This document shows positions 8,701 to 18,451 of a DNA stretch of 42,909 nucleotides, piece by piece. The stretch lies in contig JAHDBJ010000065.1 of NCBI GenBank assembly GCA_020630435.1, positions 1 to 42,909 on the forward strand, read 5' to 3'. The DNA comes from Saprospiraceae bacterium (GTDB lineage: Bacteria; Bacteroidota; Bacteroidia; Chitinophagales; Saprospiraceae). The translations under genes and the position numbers were made by a program. The notes beneath the pieces were generated by a model. The model was not told the DNA's origin. It did no database searches and was given only the letters and a program-made list of their open reading frames with translations. Every line of letters begins with the position of its first letter. Position 1 is the first letter of the stretch.

Positions 8701-9657
8701 ATGAAAAACCAAATATTTAAATTTTTACGATCATTATTTGTACATATGAGACCATATTTATTATTTATCTCAGGTGTTTCTGGGCTATCAGGCATGGCTT
8801 TATCAAATGATCCTTTAAGTTTAAAGAAATTTGTTATTCTCTTTATTTGCTATTTTTGCATTTACGGATTCGGTCAGGCTCTGACTGACTGTTTTCAACT
8901 AGATACCGATAAGATTTCTTCACCCTATAGACCCCTATCTCAAGGTTTAATTAGCAAAAAGGCACTATTAGCTTCTAGTTTAACAGGTTTGTTTTTAATT
9001 GCAATTGCGTTAATATACTATAATAACAGCATTATCGTCCCTGCTATCGCAGCGGTTTTAGGATTAATAAGTTATACACATTTCAAGAAAAATTATTGGA
9101 TGGGAGGACCTATATGGAATTCATTAATTGTTTGTTTACTGCCATTAATGGGTCTATTGAGTGCAGAAAGCAATTTAAATTTATTAATACTTTCGAAGAA
9201 TCCTGAATTAATTTATATCCTATGTTTTAATTTTTTCGCTTATTCAAATTTCGTTTTAATAGGTTATCTTAAAGATATTAGCGCTGATAAAGTAACTAAT
9301 TATAACACCTTCCCAGTAAAGTTTGGTTGGAATGCCACTGTATTGCTTGGAGACTCAATATTGCTGATGGGAATTATTTTATTATGGATTAATATCTCAA
9401 CAAGTGATTTAGCTGTTATTACCTTTTTTATTGTAGCTATTGTTATCGGTCTCTATGGTCAAATAAAGGCTCATTTTCCAAAAAAAAAGGAAGAAGAATA
9501 TTCTCGCATACCCATCGAATCAACTGTTAGATTTTTTATTACTGGCAACATTGCAATCATACTTTCACTTAAACCAAGTTGGCTTATATTTTTAGTCATT
9601 TTTTATATATGTTTTGAATTAACATTATTAGCGAGACCTGAACGAAGTCAAATATGA
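8701..9657 (+). CDS. UbiA-family prenyltransferase
   Basis: 318-aa polytopic membrane protein with about eight or nine hydrophobic segments. UbiA enzymes transfer a prenyl chain from its diphosphate to an aromatic or lipid acceptor. The first Asp-rich motif reads T62-D63-C-F-Q66-L-D68-T-D70 followed by PYRPL, so the usual NDxxDxxxD has Thr for Asn and Gln for the second Asp. The second motif is regular (K191-D192-I-S-A-D196-K). The stop overlaps the start of the next gene (ATGA), so the two are translationally coupled. The acceptor could be quinone-like, glycerol-phosphate-like or a new lipid. Confidence 0.85.
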   Translation: MKNQIFKFLRSLFVHMRPYLLFISGVSGLSGMALSNDPLSLKKFVILFICYFCIYGFGQALTDCFQLDTDKISSPYRPLSQGLISKKALLASSLTGLFLIAIALIYYNNSIIVPAIAAVLGLISYTHFKKNYWMGGPIWNSLIVCLLPLMGLLSAESNLNLLILSKNPELIYILCFNFFAYSNFVLIGYLKDISADKVTNYNTFPVKFGWNATVLLGDSILLMGIILLWINISTSDLAVITFFIVAIVIGLYGQIKAHFPKKKEEEYSRIPIESTVRFFITGNIAIILSLKPSWLIFLVIFYICFELTLLARPERSQI

Positions 9658-10676
9658 ATGATATAGAATATATTAAAAGATTTACGAACAAATTTAAACG
9701 ATCAAAATTTCAAATAAATGAGCTATTTGAAAGTGATTCAGAGTTGTTGGACGTATCTGTTCTTTTAAAGAATAAGTTGTTAGCAATATCTACAGACACA
9801 ATTAGTGAAGAGATAGAATATGGAATTTATAATGACCCGTATCTAATTGGGTGGATGCTTATTATTGCAAATATTAGTGACCTTGCAGCGGTTGGGGCAT
9901 TACCATTTGGTGTTTTACTAAATCTTAACTTTGAGAATATTCATAAAAACGACAGCGATTATTTTGATGGAATCCAAAATGGAGTACTTGAAGCTTTACA
10001 AGAGTGTAATAGTTATGTTCTAGGGGGAGACACTAACTTTTCATCAAAAGCAACTTACTCGGCAACGGTCTTAGGTTCTGTAAATCCAACCCAAAAACTT
10101 ATGCGAAAAGGTTGTAAAGAAGGGGATTTGTTGTATAGCACTGGTAAATTGGGACTTGGTAACTGTTTCGCAGCAAATAAAATTTTTAAGTTGAATGAAG
10201 AAATTAACTTTAAACCTTATCCAAGACTATTAGAATCTCAGATACTTAAAAAATATGCTTCATCTTGTATAGACTCTAGTGATGGATTTATTAATGCTCT
10301 TGCACATTTAATTCCTATAAACAATGTTGGTTTTATTTTAGATCAACCTTTCTCAAGTTTTATCCATTCTAAATGTTTTAGTTTATCTAAAAAAATGGGG
10401 GAATCGATACTAGCATTTCTTGCTGGAATTCTTGGAGAGTATGAGCTCATATTCACTATACCAAAAGAAGTAAATGAAAGATTTTTATCGGACGCAATAA
10501 ATAACGATTTCAATCCTGTTCATATTGGAAGTGCATCAGATGATATGAAAATCCTAATAACTGGTGATGAGAAAATAGTAAGCATCAATTATAAGGATTT
10601 ATTAGATGATACTAGTAATAATATAGAAGAATATATCATAAATCTCAGAAAGCTTTTAAGAACTAATAATGGATAA
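9654..10676 (+). CDS. ThiL/AIR-synthase-family protein
   Basis: 340-aa protein of the PurM/ThiL superfamily, whose members bind ATP and phosphorylate or activate small substrates (ThiL phosphorylates thiamine phosphate). Features seen: STDT near residue 46, NISDLAAVGALP, GGDTN, a KxGDLLYSTGKLGLG segment and IDSSDGF. These correspond to the ThiL metal and nucleotide sites. It is coupled to UbiA by a 4-nt overlap and has no thiamine genes around it, so a kinase or ATP-dependent step in the lipid pathway is more likely than cofactor synthesis. That function is inferred. Confidence 0.75.
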   Translation: MNDIEYIKRFTNKFKRSKFQINELFESDSELLDVSVLLKNKLLAISTDTISEEIEYGIYNDPYLIGWMLIIANISDLAAVGALPFGVLLNLNFENIHKNDSDYFDGIQNGVLEALQECNSYVLGGDTNFSSKATYSATVLGSVNPTQKLMRKGCKEGDLLYSTGKLGLGNCFAANKIFKLNEEINFKPYPRLLESQILKKYASSCIDSSDGFINALAHLIPINNVGFILDQPFSSFIHSKCFSLSKKMGESILAFLAGILGEYELIFTIPKEVNERFLSDAINNDFNPVHIGSASDDMKILITGDEKIVSINYKDLLDDTSNNIEEYIINLRKLLRTNNG

Positions 10677-10835
10677 GTTTATATAGTTCGACCAAATAAT
10701 ATTCACTCCATTACTTTGAAAATATGTTATCTTTTACCATAAACAAACCCTACCACTATTTTTCTTTTTTAGTCTAATTTTTTAAAAAGGATGCGTGTTT
10801 TTTAGAATAATTTACGATAGCAATTATAACAAAAT

Positions 10836-12176
10836 ATGAAAATGTATAATTATCCAAAAAAAATTTCAACTTTAGCTTTTCTTAAGTATCTGTCATCACC
10901 GAAAATGAATATTTTATCTTTTATGGATAATAATTTGAAGGAACTTGGAGATACATTTTGTCTTCAGTTTCCATTCAATCAAGATAAATTTATTGTTTCT
11001 AAAAACCCAGAGTTGGCAGAGTATATCCTAAAGAAAAATCAAATTAATTATAATAAATCTTACCTGTCTTCTGAAGGAATGGGGCTCTATTTAGGAAACA
11101 GCATTAATTTAAGAAATGGAGAGGACTGGAAAAGACAAAGGAAACTTATGCAACCCGCGTTTACAAAAAAAAGTATTGCTGAATTAGTGGATTTAATGAC
11201 GGAAGAGATATACAGCTTCATGAAAACGGTACCCCTAAATGTTGAAGTTGACATCTATGACTTAATGCATCAGCTTGTATTCAAAATTATACTTAGAAGT
11301 CTATTTGGAACTGACTATAATGCACAAGAATTAGATTCAATCAATAAGCTAATTATTGATGCACAAGAAATGTGTAGTAAAGAAATTCAGCATCCTTATT
11401 TAAAGTGGTGGTATATTTTATCTAAAAAAAGAGGTAGAACTCTTAATAATATTGAAAAAATAAGAAAAATAATAAATGAAATCATACAAAAACGCTTAAA
11501 CTCCAATGAACAAAAGGGGGATATTCTTTCTATATTAATGAACGCAAAATATGAGGATGACGGTAAAAATATGTCGAGAGAGGATTTAATAAATGAAGTC
11601 TTATTTCTTATTATAGCTGGTCATGAAACTACTGCAAATGCCATGTCTTGGTCCATTAGTTTATTATCTCACGATAAAGAAGAAAGGGAAAAGCTAATAA
11701 AAGAATGTGAAGACTTAGGAAATAAAAAGTTAGATTGGGAATATCTTATAAAACCATCACATACTAGCAATGTTATTAACGAAAGTATGAGACTCTATCC
11801 TCCCATTTGGATTTTAGACAGAGCAGCTGTAAAAGAAGATTTTTTTGGTGAATTTAGTTGGAAATCAAATACGACATTTATATTATACGTTTATGGTATG
11901 CAACATGATGATAAGTTTTGGGAAAGCCCTCATGATTTTATGCCTGACCGATTTAATGACCCTGAATCTAAACGAAAACCATTCTATCCATTTGGAGGTG
12001 GACCTAGAATGTGTATAGGGAATCACTTTTCTTTAGTGGAAATGAATTTAATTTTAAGAATTTTGTACCATGACTATGAAGTAGAACTTACGCATGAACT
12101 ACCTCTTGCCGACCCCATTATTACACTTAGACCAAATAAGGTTCTCGGAAAATTTATTAAAAAAAAAAAGAAGTGA
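10836..12176 (+). CDS. Cytochrome P450
   Basis: 446-aa soluble P450 with no membrane anchor; it would use an external ferredoxin or flavodoxin reductase system. All landmarks are present: the I-helix oxygen-binding AGHETT (261-266), the K-helix ExxR (E316-R319), and the heme loop FGGGPRMCIG with Cys393 as thiolate ligand. The N-terminal half carries DWKRQRKLMQPAF. Overall it resembles fatty-acid-hydroxylating P450s (CYP4/CYP102-like), which fits a lipid tail as substrate. No redox partner gene is nearby. It lies 159 bp after the ThiL-like gene and converges on the GT2 gene. Confidence 0.93.
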   Translation: MKMYNYPKKISTLAFLKYLSSPKMNILSFMDNNLKELGDTFCLQFPFNQDKFIVSKNPELAEYILKKNQINYNKSYLSSEGMGLYLGNSINLRNGEDWKRQRKLMQPAFTKKSIAELVDLMTEEIYSFMKTVPLNVEVDIYDLMHQLVFKIILRSLFGTDYNAQELDSINKLIIDAQEMCSKEIQHPYLKWWYILSKKRGRTLNNIEKIRKIINEIIQKRLNSNEQKGDILSILMNAKYEDDGKNMSREDLINEVLFLIIAGHETTANAMSWSISLLSHDKEEREKLIKECEDLGNKKLDWEYLIKPSHTSNVINESMRLYPPIWILDRAAVKEDFFGEFSWKSNTTFILYVYGMQHDDKFWESPHDFMPDRFNDPESKRKPFYPFGGGPRMCIGNHFSLVEMNLILRILYHDYEVELTHELPLADPIITLRPNKVLGKFIKKKKK

Positions 12177-12205
12177 TAAAATTAGTTTTTAATGGTAAAG
12201 ACTAT

Positions 12206-13084
12206 TTAATTCTTCCATTCAATTGGAACCCAACCTTTTTCCAAAATATGATATCGCAGAACCTTTTCTCGTTCTCTTAAAAAGTTATTTTGCTTCCATG
12301 TAGCTACTTCATCGCTACCATAAGGTGTATACAAGTTTCCGTTATTGTTTTCATTATCTTGTTGCAGTACGATGGTACTAACACCAAGTTTAACTTTACA
12401 AACTGCCGAGAGATGAATATCTTCTCCCGTTAAAAAGGTTATGGGCCAAATTGACCAATAAGCGTTTAGCCACTCTCTTTTAAAAAAATAACTATTACAT
12501 CCATAATCAACAACCGTATCTTTTTCACAAAAATTCATGGTTTGTATGCCTTTTGGAACACCAACATATCGCTTAAACGAATATCTCAAATCAAATTTGT
12601 CGGGTTGATAATTACCTTCCGGAATAATTCTACCATTACATGCTATTATTGAATTTAATTCTAAGCATTTATTAGTGCAATTCTCAAGCCACATATTCCC
12701 TGGAATGACATCATCATCGACTAACCAAATGTATTCCGTAGTACAATTAATTGCTATAGAAAAACGTCCAAAATATTTCAAATTTTTACTAGAATTTATT
12801 ATATTAATGAATGGGAAAAAGTCATAATACTTTTCGAGGATATCTTTTATAACAATGTGATTTTCATAGTGGATTATCCAAAGTTCTTTGGGGATAACGG
12901 TCTGATTAATAATACTTAGCAGTTGTTCCTCAAAATGAGGTCTCTTCCATAGGTTTAGCACTATCGTTACATCCACTATTGACTTATCGTCTAAACCCTT
13001 TTTCACTAATAAATCTTCAGTCTTAATTTTTCTTTTTTTTAAGAAAAGACTAAAAATAGCGCTCAAAATTTTATAAAACCACAT
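12206..13084 (-). CDS. Glycosyltransferase family 2-like protein
   Basis: 292 aa with a GT-A fold. After a short hydrophobic N-terminus come VTIVLNLWKRP (about 39-49), SIINQT, and YIWLVDDD (about 120-127), which holds the metal-binding DxD. GEDIHLS in the C-terminal half is the likely catalytic-base region. It would transfer a sugar from a nucleotide sugar. It is the only minus-strand gene inside the plus-strand lipid run, so it may be separately regulated or a later insertion. The acceptor is unknown; it could add a second sugar to the glycolipid. Confidence 0.75.
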   Translation of the reverse strand: MWFYKILSAIFSLFLKKRKIKTEDLLVKKGLDDKSIVDVTIVLNLWKRPHFEEQLLSIINQTVIPKELWIIHYENHIVIKDILEKYYDFFPFINIINSSKNLKYFGRFSIAINCTTEYIWLVDDDVIPGNMWLENCTNKCLELNSIIACNGRIIPEGNYQPDKFDLRYSFKRYVGVPKGIQTMNFCEKDTVVDYGCNSYFFKREWLNAYWSIWPITFLTGEDIHLSAVCKVKLGVSTIVLQQDNENNNGNLYTPYGSDEVATWKQNNFLREREKVLRYHILEKGWVPIEWKN

Positions 13085-13330
13085 TATTAATTAATTTTAA
13101 ATTATCTGTAAAATGTAAGTATTTTCAGATTCATAATAAACCTAAATAATTTTAATGTAGTAAATTACAGGCAAATTAAAGTTGTTAATCATCTAAAAAA
13201 GACAATTAAATTGCAAATATAAAACAACAATTTCTTGTTCTAACGTAAGATATTACTTGTTTATAATGTGTAAATATTTCATATTTTTAGAAAAAAATTT
13301 TGTAAGACAATAATTAATTACAGACCTAAT

Positions 13331-14128
13331 ATGGACCTTATTAATAAATATTTAGAAACTTTTATCAATTATTACTCCAAGTTTTTGATTTTTGCTTTGC
13401 CGATATTTATTTTTTATTATGTTCTTTTTAAAAAACGATTTCAACCTGTCAAAATACAGCAAAAAGAGCTTTTAAAAAGTGATTTAAAAAGGGAGATTTT
13501 CTACTCCGTTATTTCAATTTCAGTAATAGCTTTAGTAGTATATCTCACGCTCTACAGTCCAATTACAAAATACACTAAAATTTATGATGATTTTAATAAA
13601 TACCCAATATGGTATTACGTTTTGTGTTTTCCAATTTCTATGTTAATTCATGAAACATATTACTATTGGATTCACAGGTTTATGCATATACCTATAGTTT
13701 TTAAATGGGTTCATGCGATACATCATAAATCCACGAATCCATCTCCTTGGGCAGCGTACTCTTTTAATCCTCTTGAGGCATTATTTGAAATAGGTATTTT
13801 ACCAATTCTTGCATTTTTGATTCCCTTTCATATTAGCGCCATTAGTATTTATTTGGTTATACAACTCTCTTTTGCTGTTTATGGACATAGTGGTTTTGAT
13901 TTTACCCCTAAAGGTTTTCATAAACATTGGTTTGGTAAATGGATAAACACATCCTTACATCATAATTTACATCATAATAGCAAAAGTTATAAAAATGGAA
14001 AGGGTTATAGTTATGGATTCTATTTTACAATCTGGGATCGCATAATGGGTACTATGGACCCCCTATATGACGAGTATTTTACGGATTTGGATGAAAGAAG
14101 AATATTGAGAAAAAGAGATGAAAATTAA
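13331..14128 (+). CDS. Fatty acid hydroxylase / sterol desaturase family protein
   Basis: 265-aa integral membrane di-iron oxygenase. The histidine clusters are complete: HETYYYWIHRFMH, HAIHHKS, and HHNLHHNS near the C-terminus, among four or so hydrophobic segments. The family hydroxylates or desaturates sterols, fatty acids, carotenoids and sphingoid bases (the C4-hydroxylase Sur2 belongs here). It sits 61 nt before the alpha-oxoamine synthase, which makes a sphingoid-like chain the most natural substrate. A 26-bp palindrome covers its stop codon. Confidence 0.88.
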   Translation: MDLINKYLETFINYYSKFLIFALPIFIFYYVLFKKRFQPVKIQQKELLKSDLKREIFYSVISISVIALVVYLTLYSPITKYTKIYDDFNKYPIWYYVLCFPISMLIHETYYYWIHRFMHIPIVFKWVHAIHHKSTNPSPWAAYSFNPLEALFEIGILPILAFLIPFHISAISIYLVIQLSFAVYGHSGFDFTPKGFHKHWFGKWINTSLHHNLHHNSKSYKNGKGYSYGFYFTIWDRIMGTMDPLYDEYFTDLDERRILRKRDEN

Positions 14129-14139
14129 TTTTCATCTCT
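14114..14139. repeat. 26-bp perfect palindrome over a stop codon
   Basis: Arms AGAGATGAAAATT / AATTTTCATCTCT. In RNA it would form a long hairpin that includes the stop codon at 14126-14128 of the hydroxylase gene. No U-tract follows on either strand, so it looks more like an RNA processing or stability element, or a weak terminator, than a classical terminator. Confidence 0.6.
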
Positions 14140-14189
14140 CCATCGCGAAGGGTTACCAAAAGCAAAATTAATTCAACAGAAAATTACAT

Positions 14190-15428
14190 ATGGGAAAGAC
14201 AGGTTATGATCTTAAGGAATTTCAAATAAAATCAAGAAAGAAAAATATTTCTGAAAAGGCAAAAGATTTCTATGAACACTGTAGTATTTTGGACGAAAAA
14301 GGAAATCTTAATTTCTTTAGAGAAATTGTTTCTCCCCAGGATAGAATTACCAAAATATATGACAAGCGAACTAAATCTGTAAAAGATATGTTAATGTTCG
14401 GTTCCAATAATTACTTGAATCTTGCCACTCATCCTAAAGTGTTTGAATCAATAATTCGAGATGTTAAAAAATATGGACCAGGTATTGGTGGACCGCCAGT
14501 ATTAAATGGATATACAAAATTACATAGGAATCTGGAAGATAAATTGTCTGACATTAAAAAAAGTGAATCAACTCTTTTGTATTCAAGTGGATACAGTGCC
14601 AATTTTGCAATCCCAGAAACATTAAACACAAGAGGTGATGTTTTTATATATGACCAATTAAGCCATGCCTCTTTGATTGATGGACTGAACAAATCATCAG
14701 GTTCTCAACAAAAATTTCTGCATAACTCAACTTTAGATCTTCAGAGACAGATTGATAAACTGGATGGACAATATAAAGATTTATTTATAGGAGTAGAAGG
14801 GATTTATTCAATGGATGGCGATTCATCTCCGTTAGATAAAATCGTAGAAATAAGTAAAAAAAACAAAGCAATCCTTGTTTTGGATGATGCTCATGGGCTG
14901 GGTACAGTTGGACAGACTGGAAAAGGTACGGCAGAGATGTACAACGTGGAAGGTGATATTGACTTAACTATAGGAACATTCAGTAAAAGTATGGCAATGG
15001 CTGGAGGTTTCATTTCTGGATCCAAAGAATTAATAAATTATTTTAGATATTTCTCTAGACCCTACTTTTTCAGTGCAACTATACCGACTTTAACGGTTTC
15101 AGGTGTACTTGCAGGGTTAGAAATTTTGGAAGCAGAACCAGAGAGAATCTCTAAATTAAAAAACAATGTAAATTACGCTTACAGCCTTCTGAAACATTTT
15201 GATGTGGTTTGTGTTCCTGAGTCAGGAATTTTGTCCATTCTAATTCCAACTCATGTAGACATTACAAATTTGAATAGAGAATTACATGAAAAAGGGATAT
15301 TTGTTAATACTATCGATTATCCTGCTGTTCCACTTGATAAACAAAGAATACGCATAAGTTTTATGACCAATCATAAAAAAAGTGATATTGAAACATTAGC
15401 AGAAATTATAACAGAACTTATCTCGTAG
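14190..15428 (+). CDS. Alpha-oxoamine synthase (serine palmitoyltransferase / cysteate acyltransferase type)
   Basis: 412-aa PLP-dependent enzyme that condenses an amino acid with an acyl thioester, with loss of CO2, to make a 3-keto amino lipid or ketone. The PLP lysine is K266 in GTFSKS. D232 and H235 in DDAHGLG and H159 in DQLSHAS are the other cofactor contacts. The region GIGGPPVLNGYTKLH replaces the GSRFLNG of many serine palmitoyltransferases. Family members include SPT (sphingolipids), the cysteate acyltransferase of Bacteroidetes sulfonolipids, KBL and BioF. No biotin genes or threonine dehydrogenase are near, and hydroxylase and desaturase genes are, so lipid synthesis is favoured. 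Serine, cysteate and alanine cannot be distinguished here. Confidence 0.88.
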   Translation: MGKTGYDLKEFQIKSRKKNISEKAKDFYEHCSILDEKGNLNFFREIVSPQDRITKIYDKRTKSVKDMLMFGSNNYLNLATHPKVFESIIRDVKKYGPGIGGPPVLNGYTKLHRNLEDKLSDIKKSESTLLYSSGYSANFAIPETLNTRGDVFIYDQLSHASLIDGLNKSSGSQQKFLHNSTLDLQRQIDKLDGQYKDLFIGVEGIYSMDGDSSPLDKIVEISKKNKAILVLDDAHGLGTVGQTGKGTAEMYNVEGDIDLTIGTFSKSMAMAGGFISGSKELINYFRYFSRPYFFSATIPTLTVSGVLAGLEILEAEPERISKLKNNVNYAYSLLKHFDVVCVPESGILSILIPTHVDITNLNRELHEKGIFVNTIDYPAVPLDKQRIRISFMTNHKKSDIETLAEIITELIS

Positions 15429-15439
15429 CATTTTGCTAC
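15425..15439 (+). repeat. Hairpin over the stop codon of the oxoamine synthase
   Basis: GTAGCA-TTT-TGCTAC, 6-bp arms, overlapping the TAG stop at 15426-15428. No T-run follows. It resembles the situation at the end of the preceding hydroxylase gene. Confidence 0.4.
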
Positions 15440-15478
15440 CTAGTTTAGGTATTGAATACTAATAAATTTTAACCAAGA

Positions 15479-16594
15479 TTGAAAAAGAATATTTTTTTAA
15501 TAGTATTTATCCTTTTTGCATATAATAGCTATGCTAATGATTTAATTGAAATTAGTATTCTTACTTGTTCTCCTGGGCAAGAAGTGTATTCTACTTTTGG
15601 ACATACTGCAATTAGGATTATTGATAAAAAAAAGCAAACCGACCATGTTTATAATTTTGGTCTTTTCGATTTTCAGACCCCTAATTTTACCTACAAGTTT
15701 TTAAAAGGCAAATTAAAATACTATAGAGGAATTCAAGAAACAGCAAGTTTTATTCAAATGTACACTTCGGATAATAGGTTAGTTTCGGAGCAGAAATTAA
15801 ATCTTTCAGCAATAGACAAAAGCAAATTAATTGAAAAGCTTAATTTTCTTTACAAACCTGTTAATAGAAGTTATTATTATTCTTTTTTAGAAAGAAATTG
15901 TTCGACAGAAACACGAGATTTATTATATCATATAGGAGTAGAATTCCCTAATGGAAAACTTGAAGAATCCAACAGACAACTAATTAATTTACATCTTGAA
16001 GATAAACCATGGCTTAGATTAGGAATCAATCTAATCTTAGGGAAACTACTAGACAATGATTCAACGCATTTTCAAAGCATGTTTCTTCCTGAATATCTAA
16101 AAAAAGATATTGATAAATCTAGATTAAATGGAAGTAGCTTAGTGAAACATAGACAAAGCTTAAACTCGATAAAGAAAAAGGATAATTTTCCAATACAATC
16201 TATTTTATCGCCAACAATAGTTTTCTTTTTAATATTACTTATTTTATTATTTTGGTTACCGCAACCCATTAAATATTTCATATGTTTTACGATTGGAATT
16301 GCAGGCTTATTAATTATTTCTTTATGGTTTTTTTCTGGGCATGAAGAAGTCAAATACAATATGAACATTCTCTGGTGCAGCCCTTTATACCTAATCTATT
16401 TATTTCAAATTGGGAAAAATAAAATAAGTAAAATCTCTGTCTTTATATTAATAATTACACTAAGTAGCCCATTTTTTATTTGGGTTTTTAACATACAGGA
16501 ATTTGATAGCTCTGTATTATGGATAATTATGATTTTAGGGATAGTGATTTTTAAAGATTTTAAAAAACTATATCAGCCTAATATTGCAACATAA
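15479..16594 (+). CDS. DUF4105 (Lnb N-terminal-like) exported membrane protein
   Basis: 371 aa. The start is a TTG directly followed by a signal peptide (MKKNIFLIVFILFAYNSYA), which supports this start because no ATG lies near. Residues about 22-180 are a DUF4105 domain (CSPGQEVYSTFGHTAIRI, YNFGLFDF, NCSTETRDLL). This periplasmic domain is seen in the lacto-N-biosidase LnbX family and many Bacteroidetes proteins; its role is poorly known. The C-terminal third has about five membrane segments. The conserved Cys and His (TFGHTAIR, ERNCST) suggest a catalytic Cys/His pair, as in NlpC/P60-like enzymes; that is a guess. Confidence 0.75.
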   Translation: MKKNIFLIVFILFAYNSYANDLIEISILTCSPGQEVYSTFGHTAIRIIDKKKQTDHVYNFGLFDFQTPNFTYKFLKGKLKYYRGIQETASFIQMYTSDNRLVSEQKLNLSAIDKSKLIEKLNFLYKPVNRSYYYSFLERNCSTETRDLLYHIGVEFPNGKLEESNRQLINLHLEDKPWLRLGINLILGKLLDNDSTHFQSMFLPEYLKKDIDKSRLNGSSLVKHRQSLNSIKKKDNFPIQSILSPTIVFFLILLILLFWLPQPIKYFICFTIGIAGLLIISLWFFSGHEEVKYNMNILWCSPLYLIYLFQIGKNKISKISVFILIITLSSPFFIWVFNIQEFDSSVLWIIMILGIVIFKDFKKLYQPNIAT

Positions 16595-16630
16595 TTTGAA
16601 ATAACAGTTGCTTTAATCAAGAACTAATAG

Positions 16631-17356
16631 ATGATTGTACCCGTATTTAGCCAAGAACATTTTATATTAATGCTGTCTACTCTACTTTTCGCAGTAGTTG
16701 GTTTTTATCTTTTAAGAAAAATAAAACAACGAAACCTAAAAACCTTTGCCATAATTTTTGCACTTTTATTTTTTATAAAAACACTAGTTTTTTACTTTTT
16801 AGGACTTAAGATTGCGCAGGTTAATTGGTATGAGAATTTACCACTACATTTATGTGATATAAGTGCTTTTTTATGCTGTGCAGTCTTAATAAACAAATCT
16901 CAGAAAATATTCGAATATTTATTATTTTATGGCTCTATAGCCGCTTTTAATGCCGTTATGACCCCAATGTTTATACATGGAACTCATATAATATTTAAAA
17001 TAGATTATGTTTTCCAACATTCTCTAATTTTAATTATTCCATTTTATCTTTTTTTTATTCATAAAATGAAAATTACAAAATACTCAATTTTACGAGCATC
17101 CATAATTATTCTTTTCATTATTGAGCTTCCCATTCATTTATTTAACTTAATTTTTAAAACTAACTATATCTATACTATCAAACCTCCTTTTGAAGATCAT
17201 CCTTTAATTATTGGAGATTGGCCAACATACTTCATCGTTTTTATAGCATTCGGTTTAGGAGTAGCCTTATTATTACAGTTGATTATTAAAAAATACTTTC
17301 CATTTGGCTATAAAACTTTGTCTGATGACAAAACACAACAACAAATAAAATCCTAA
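16631..17356 (+). CDS. YwaF-type (TIGR02206) integral membrane protein
   Basis: 241 aa, seven hydrophobic segments, little else. The segments LPLHLCDISAF, GSIAAFNAVMTP and FQHSL match the TIGR02206/YwaF family of unknown function. It is 36 nt after the DUF4105 gene and 4 nt before the desaturase, so it is most likely in one operon with them. It could be a membrane component of lipid handling. No catalytic motif is obvious beyond the paired His residues. Confidence 0.7.
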   Translation: MIVPVFSQEHFILMLSTLLFAVVGFYLLRKIKQRNLKTFAIIFALLFFIKTLVFYFLGLKIAQVNWYENLPLHLCDISAFLCCAVLINKSQKIFEYLLFYGSIAAFNAVMTPMFIHGTHIIFKIDYVFQHSLILIIPFYLFFIHKMKITKYSILRASIIILFIIELPIHLFNLIFKTNYIYTIKPPFEDHPLIIGDWPTYFIVFIAFGLGVALLLQLIIKKYFPFGYKTLSDDKTQQQIKS

Positions 17357-17360
17357 CTTT

Positions 17361-18428
17361 ATGAGTACGTTAAAGTATAAAAAAGTCAAAGATAATTCGG
17401 CATTTCAAAGAGAGTTATCAAAAGGAATAAGTGAATATTTCTCAACAAACCAAATCTCCAGAAAAAGTAATAAAGCTATTCGTCTTAAAGTTTTACTATT
17501 TTTTTTAATTTTTATTGTTTTGTATTGCACTCCATATTTTTTTCAATTGCCCGCTTTTATTTTTCTCTTTATTCAAATTTTAGTCGGTATATTCATGATA
17601 CTTACCGCTTTGAATGTAGGGCATGATGCCATGCACAATGCTTTTTCTGAAAACAATTCTCTAAATTACTTTTTGGGATTAATTTTTAATCTGAGCGGAT
17701 CTAATTCCTATGTTTGGAAACTAATGCATGATATTCATCATAGATATCCAAATATACATGGCTATGATAATGATATTTCTCATCAAAATATTGTAAGGAT
17801 GTCTCCTCATGAAAAACAATATTGGTTTCATAAATATCAGCATATCTATGTTTTTTTTGCAGCTCTTACCACGTCATTAGATTATCTTTTTTATAAAGAT
17901 TTTTCTAACTTTTACGCAAAAAAAATAGGTAATTTAGAAATGCCCAAACATAAATTTAGAGAACATGTTATATTGTTTTTAAGTAAAATAATTCATTTTA
18001 TAATATTTCTTGTCCTACCCATACTATTCTTTAATGAAAATATATGGTTGATTCTATTAGGGTGGTTATTATTACATTTTTCAGGGGGGTTCATTTTATT
18101 TTTCATATTTACTCCTGCGCATTTGGTAAACGAAGTAGATTTTTACAATCCAGAGGGTAAAAAGAATATGGAGACTTCTTGGGCTGAGCAGCAGTTACTA
18201 ACTACATGTAATTATGGTAATACTTGGATGATGAATTTCTTTTTTGGGGGATTAAATTATCAAATTGAACATCATCTTTTTCCAGGAATTTGTCATATTC
18301 ATTATCCAAAACTTTCAAATATAGTAAAAGCAACAGCCAACAAGTATAACTTGCCGTACACAGAATATAAATCATATGGGGAAACTCTTCAAATGAACTT
18401 GCAATTCTTGTATAAAATGGGTCACTAA
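17361..18428 (+). CDS. Fatty acid desaturase, front-end (delta-6) type
   Basis: 355-aa membrane di-iron desaturase. The three histidine boxes are intact: HDAMH (near residue 89), HDIHH (near 124) and QIEHH (near 302). Gln in place of the first His of the third box is typical of front-end acyl-lipid desaturases and some sphingolipid desaturases. Four hydrophobic segments surround them. No cytochrome b5 domain is fused. It starts 4 nt after the previous stop and is followed 23 nt later by a TTG-start gene, so it is in the same transcript. It would desaturate the acyl or sphingoid chain of the cluster's product. Confidence 0.9.
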   Translation: MSTLKYKKVKDNSAFQRELSKGISEYFSTNQISRKSNKAIRLKVLLFFLIFIVLYCTPYFFQLPAFIFLFIQILVGIFMILTALNVGHDAMHNAFSENNSLNYFLGLIFNLSGSNSYVWKLMHDIHHRYPNIHGYDNDISHQNIVRMSPHEKQYWFHKYQHIYVFFAALTTSLDYLFYKDFSNFYAKKIGNLEMPKHKFREHVILFLSKIIHFIIFLVLPILFFNENIWLILLGWLLLHFSGGFILFFIFTPAHLVNEVDFYNPEGKKNMETSWAEQQLLTTCNYGNTWMMNFFFGGLNYQIEHHLFPGICHIHYPKLSNIVKATANKYNLPYTEYKSYGETLQMNLQFLYKMGH

Positions 18429-18451
18429 GGAAACTTACAAAATAGAATACA

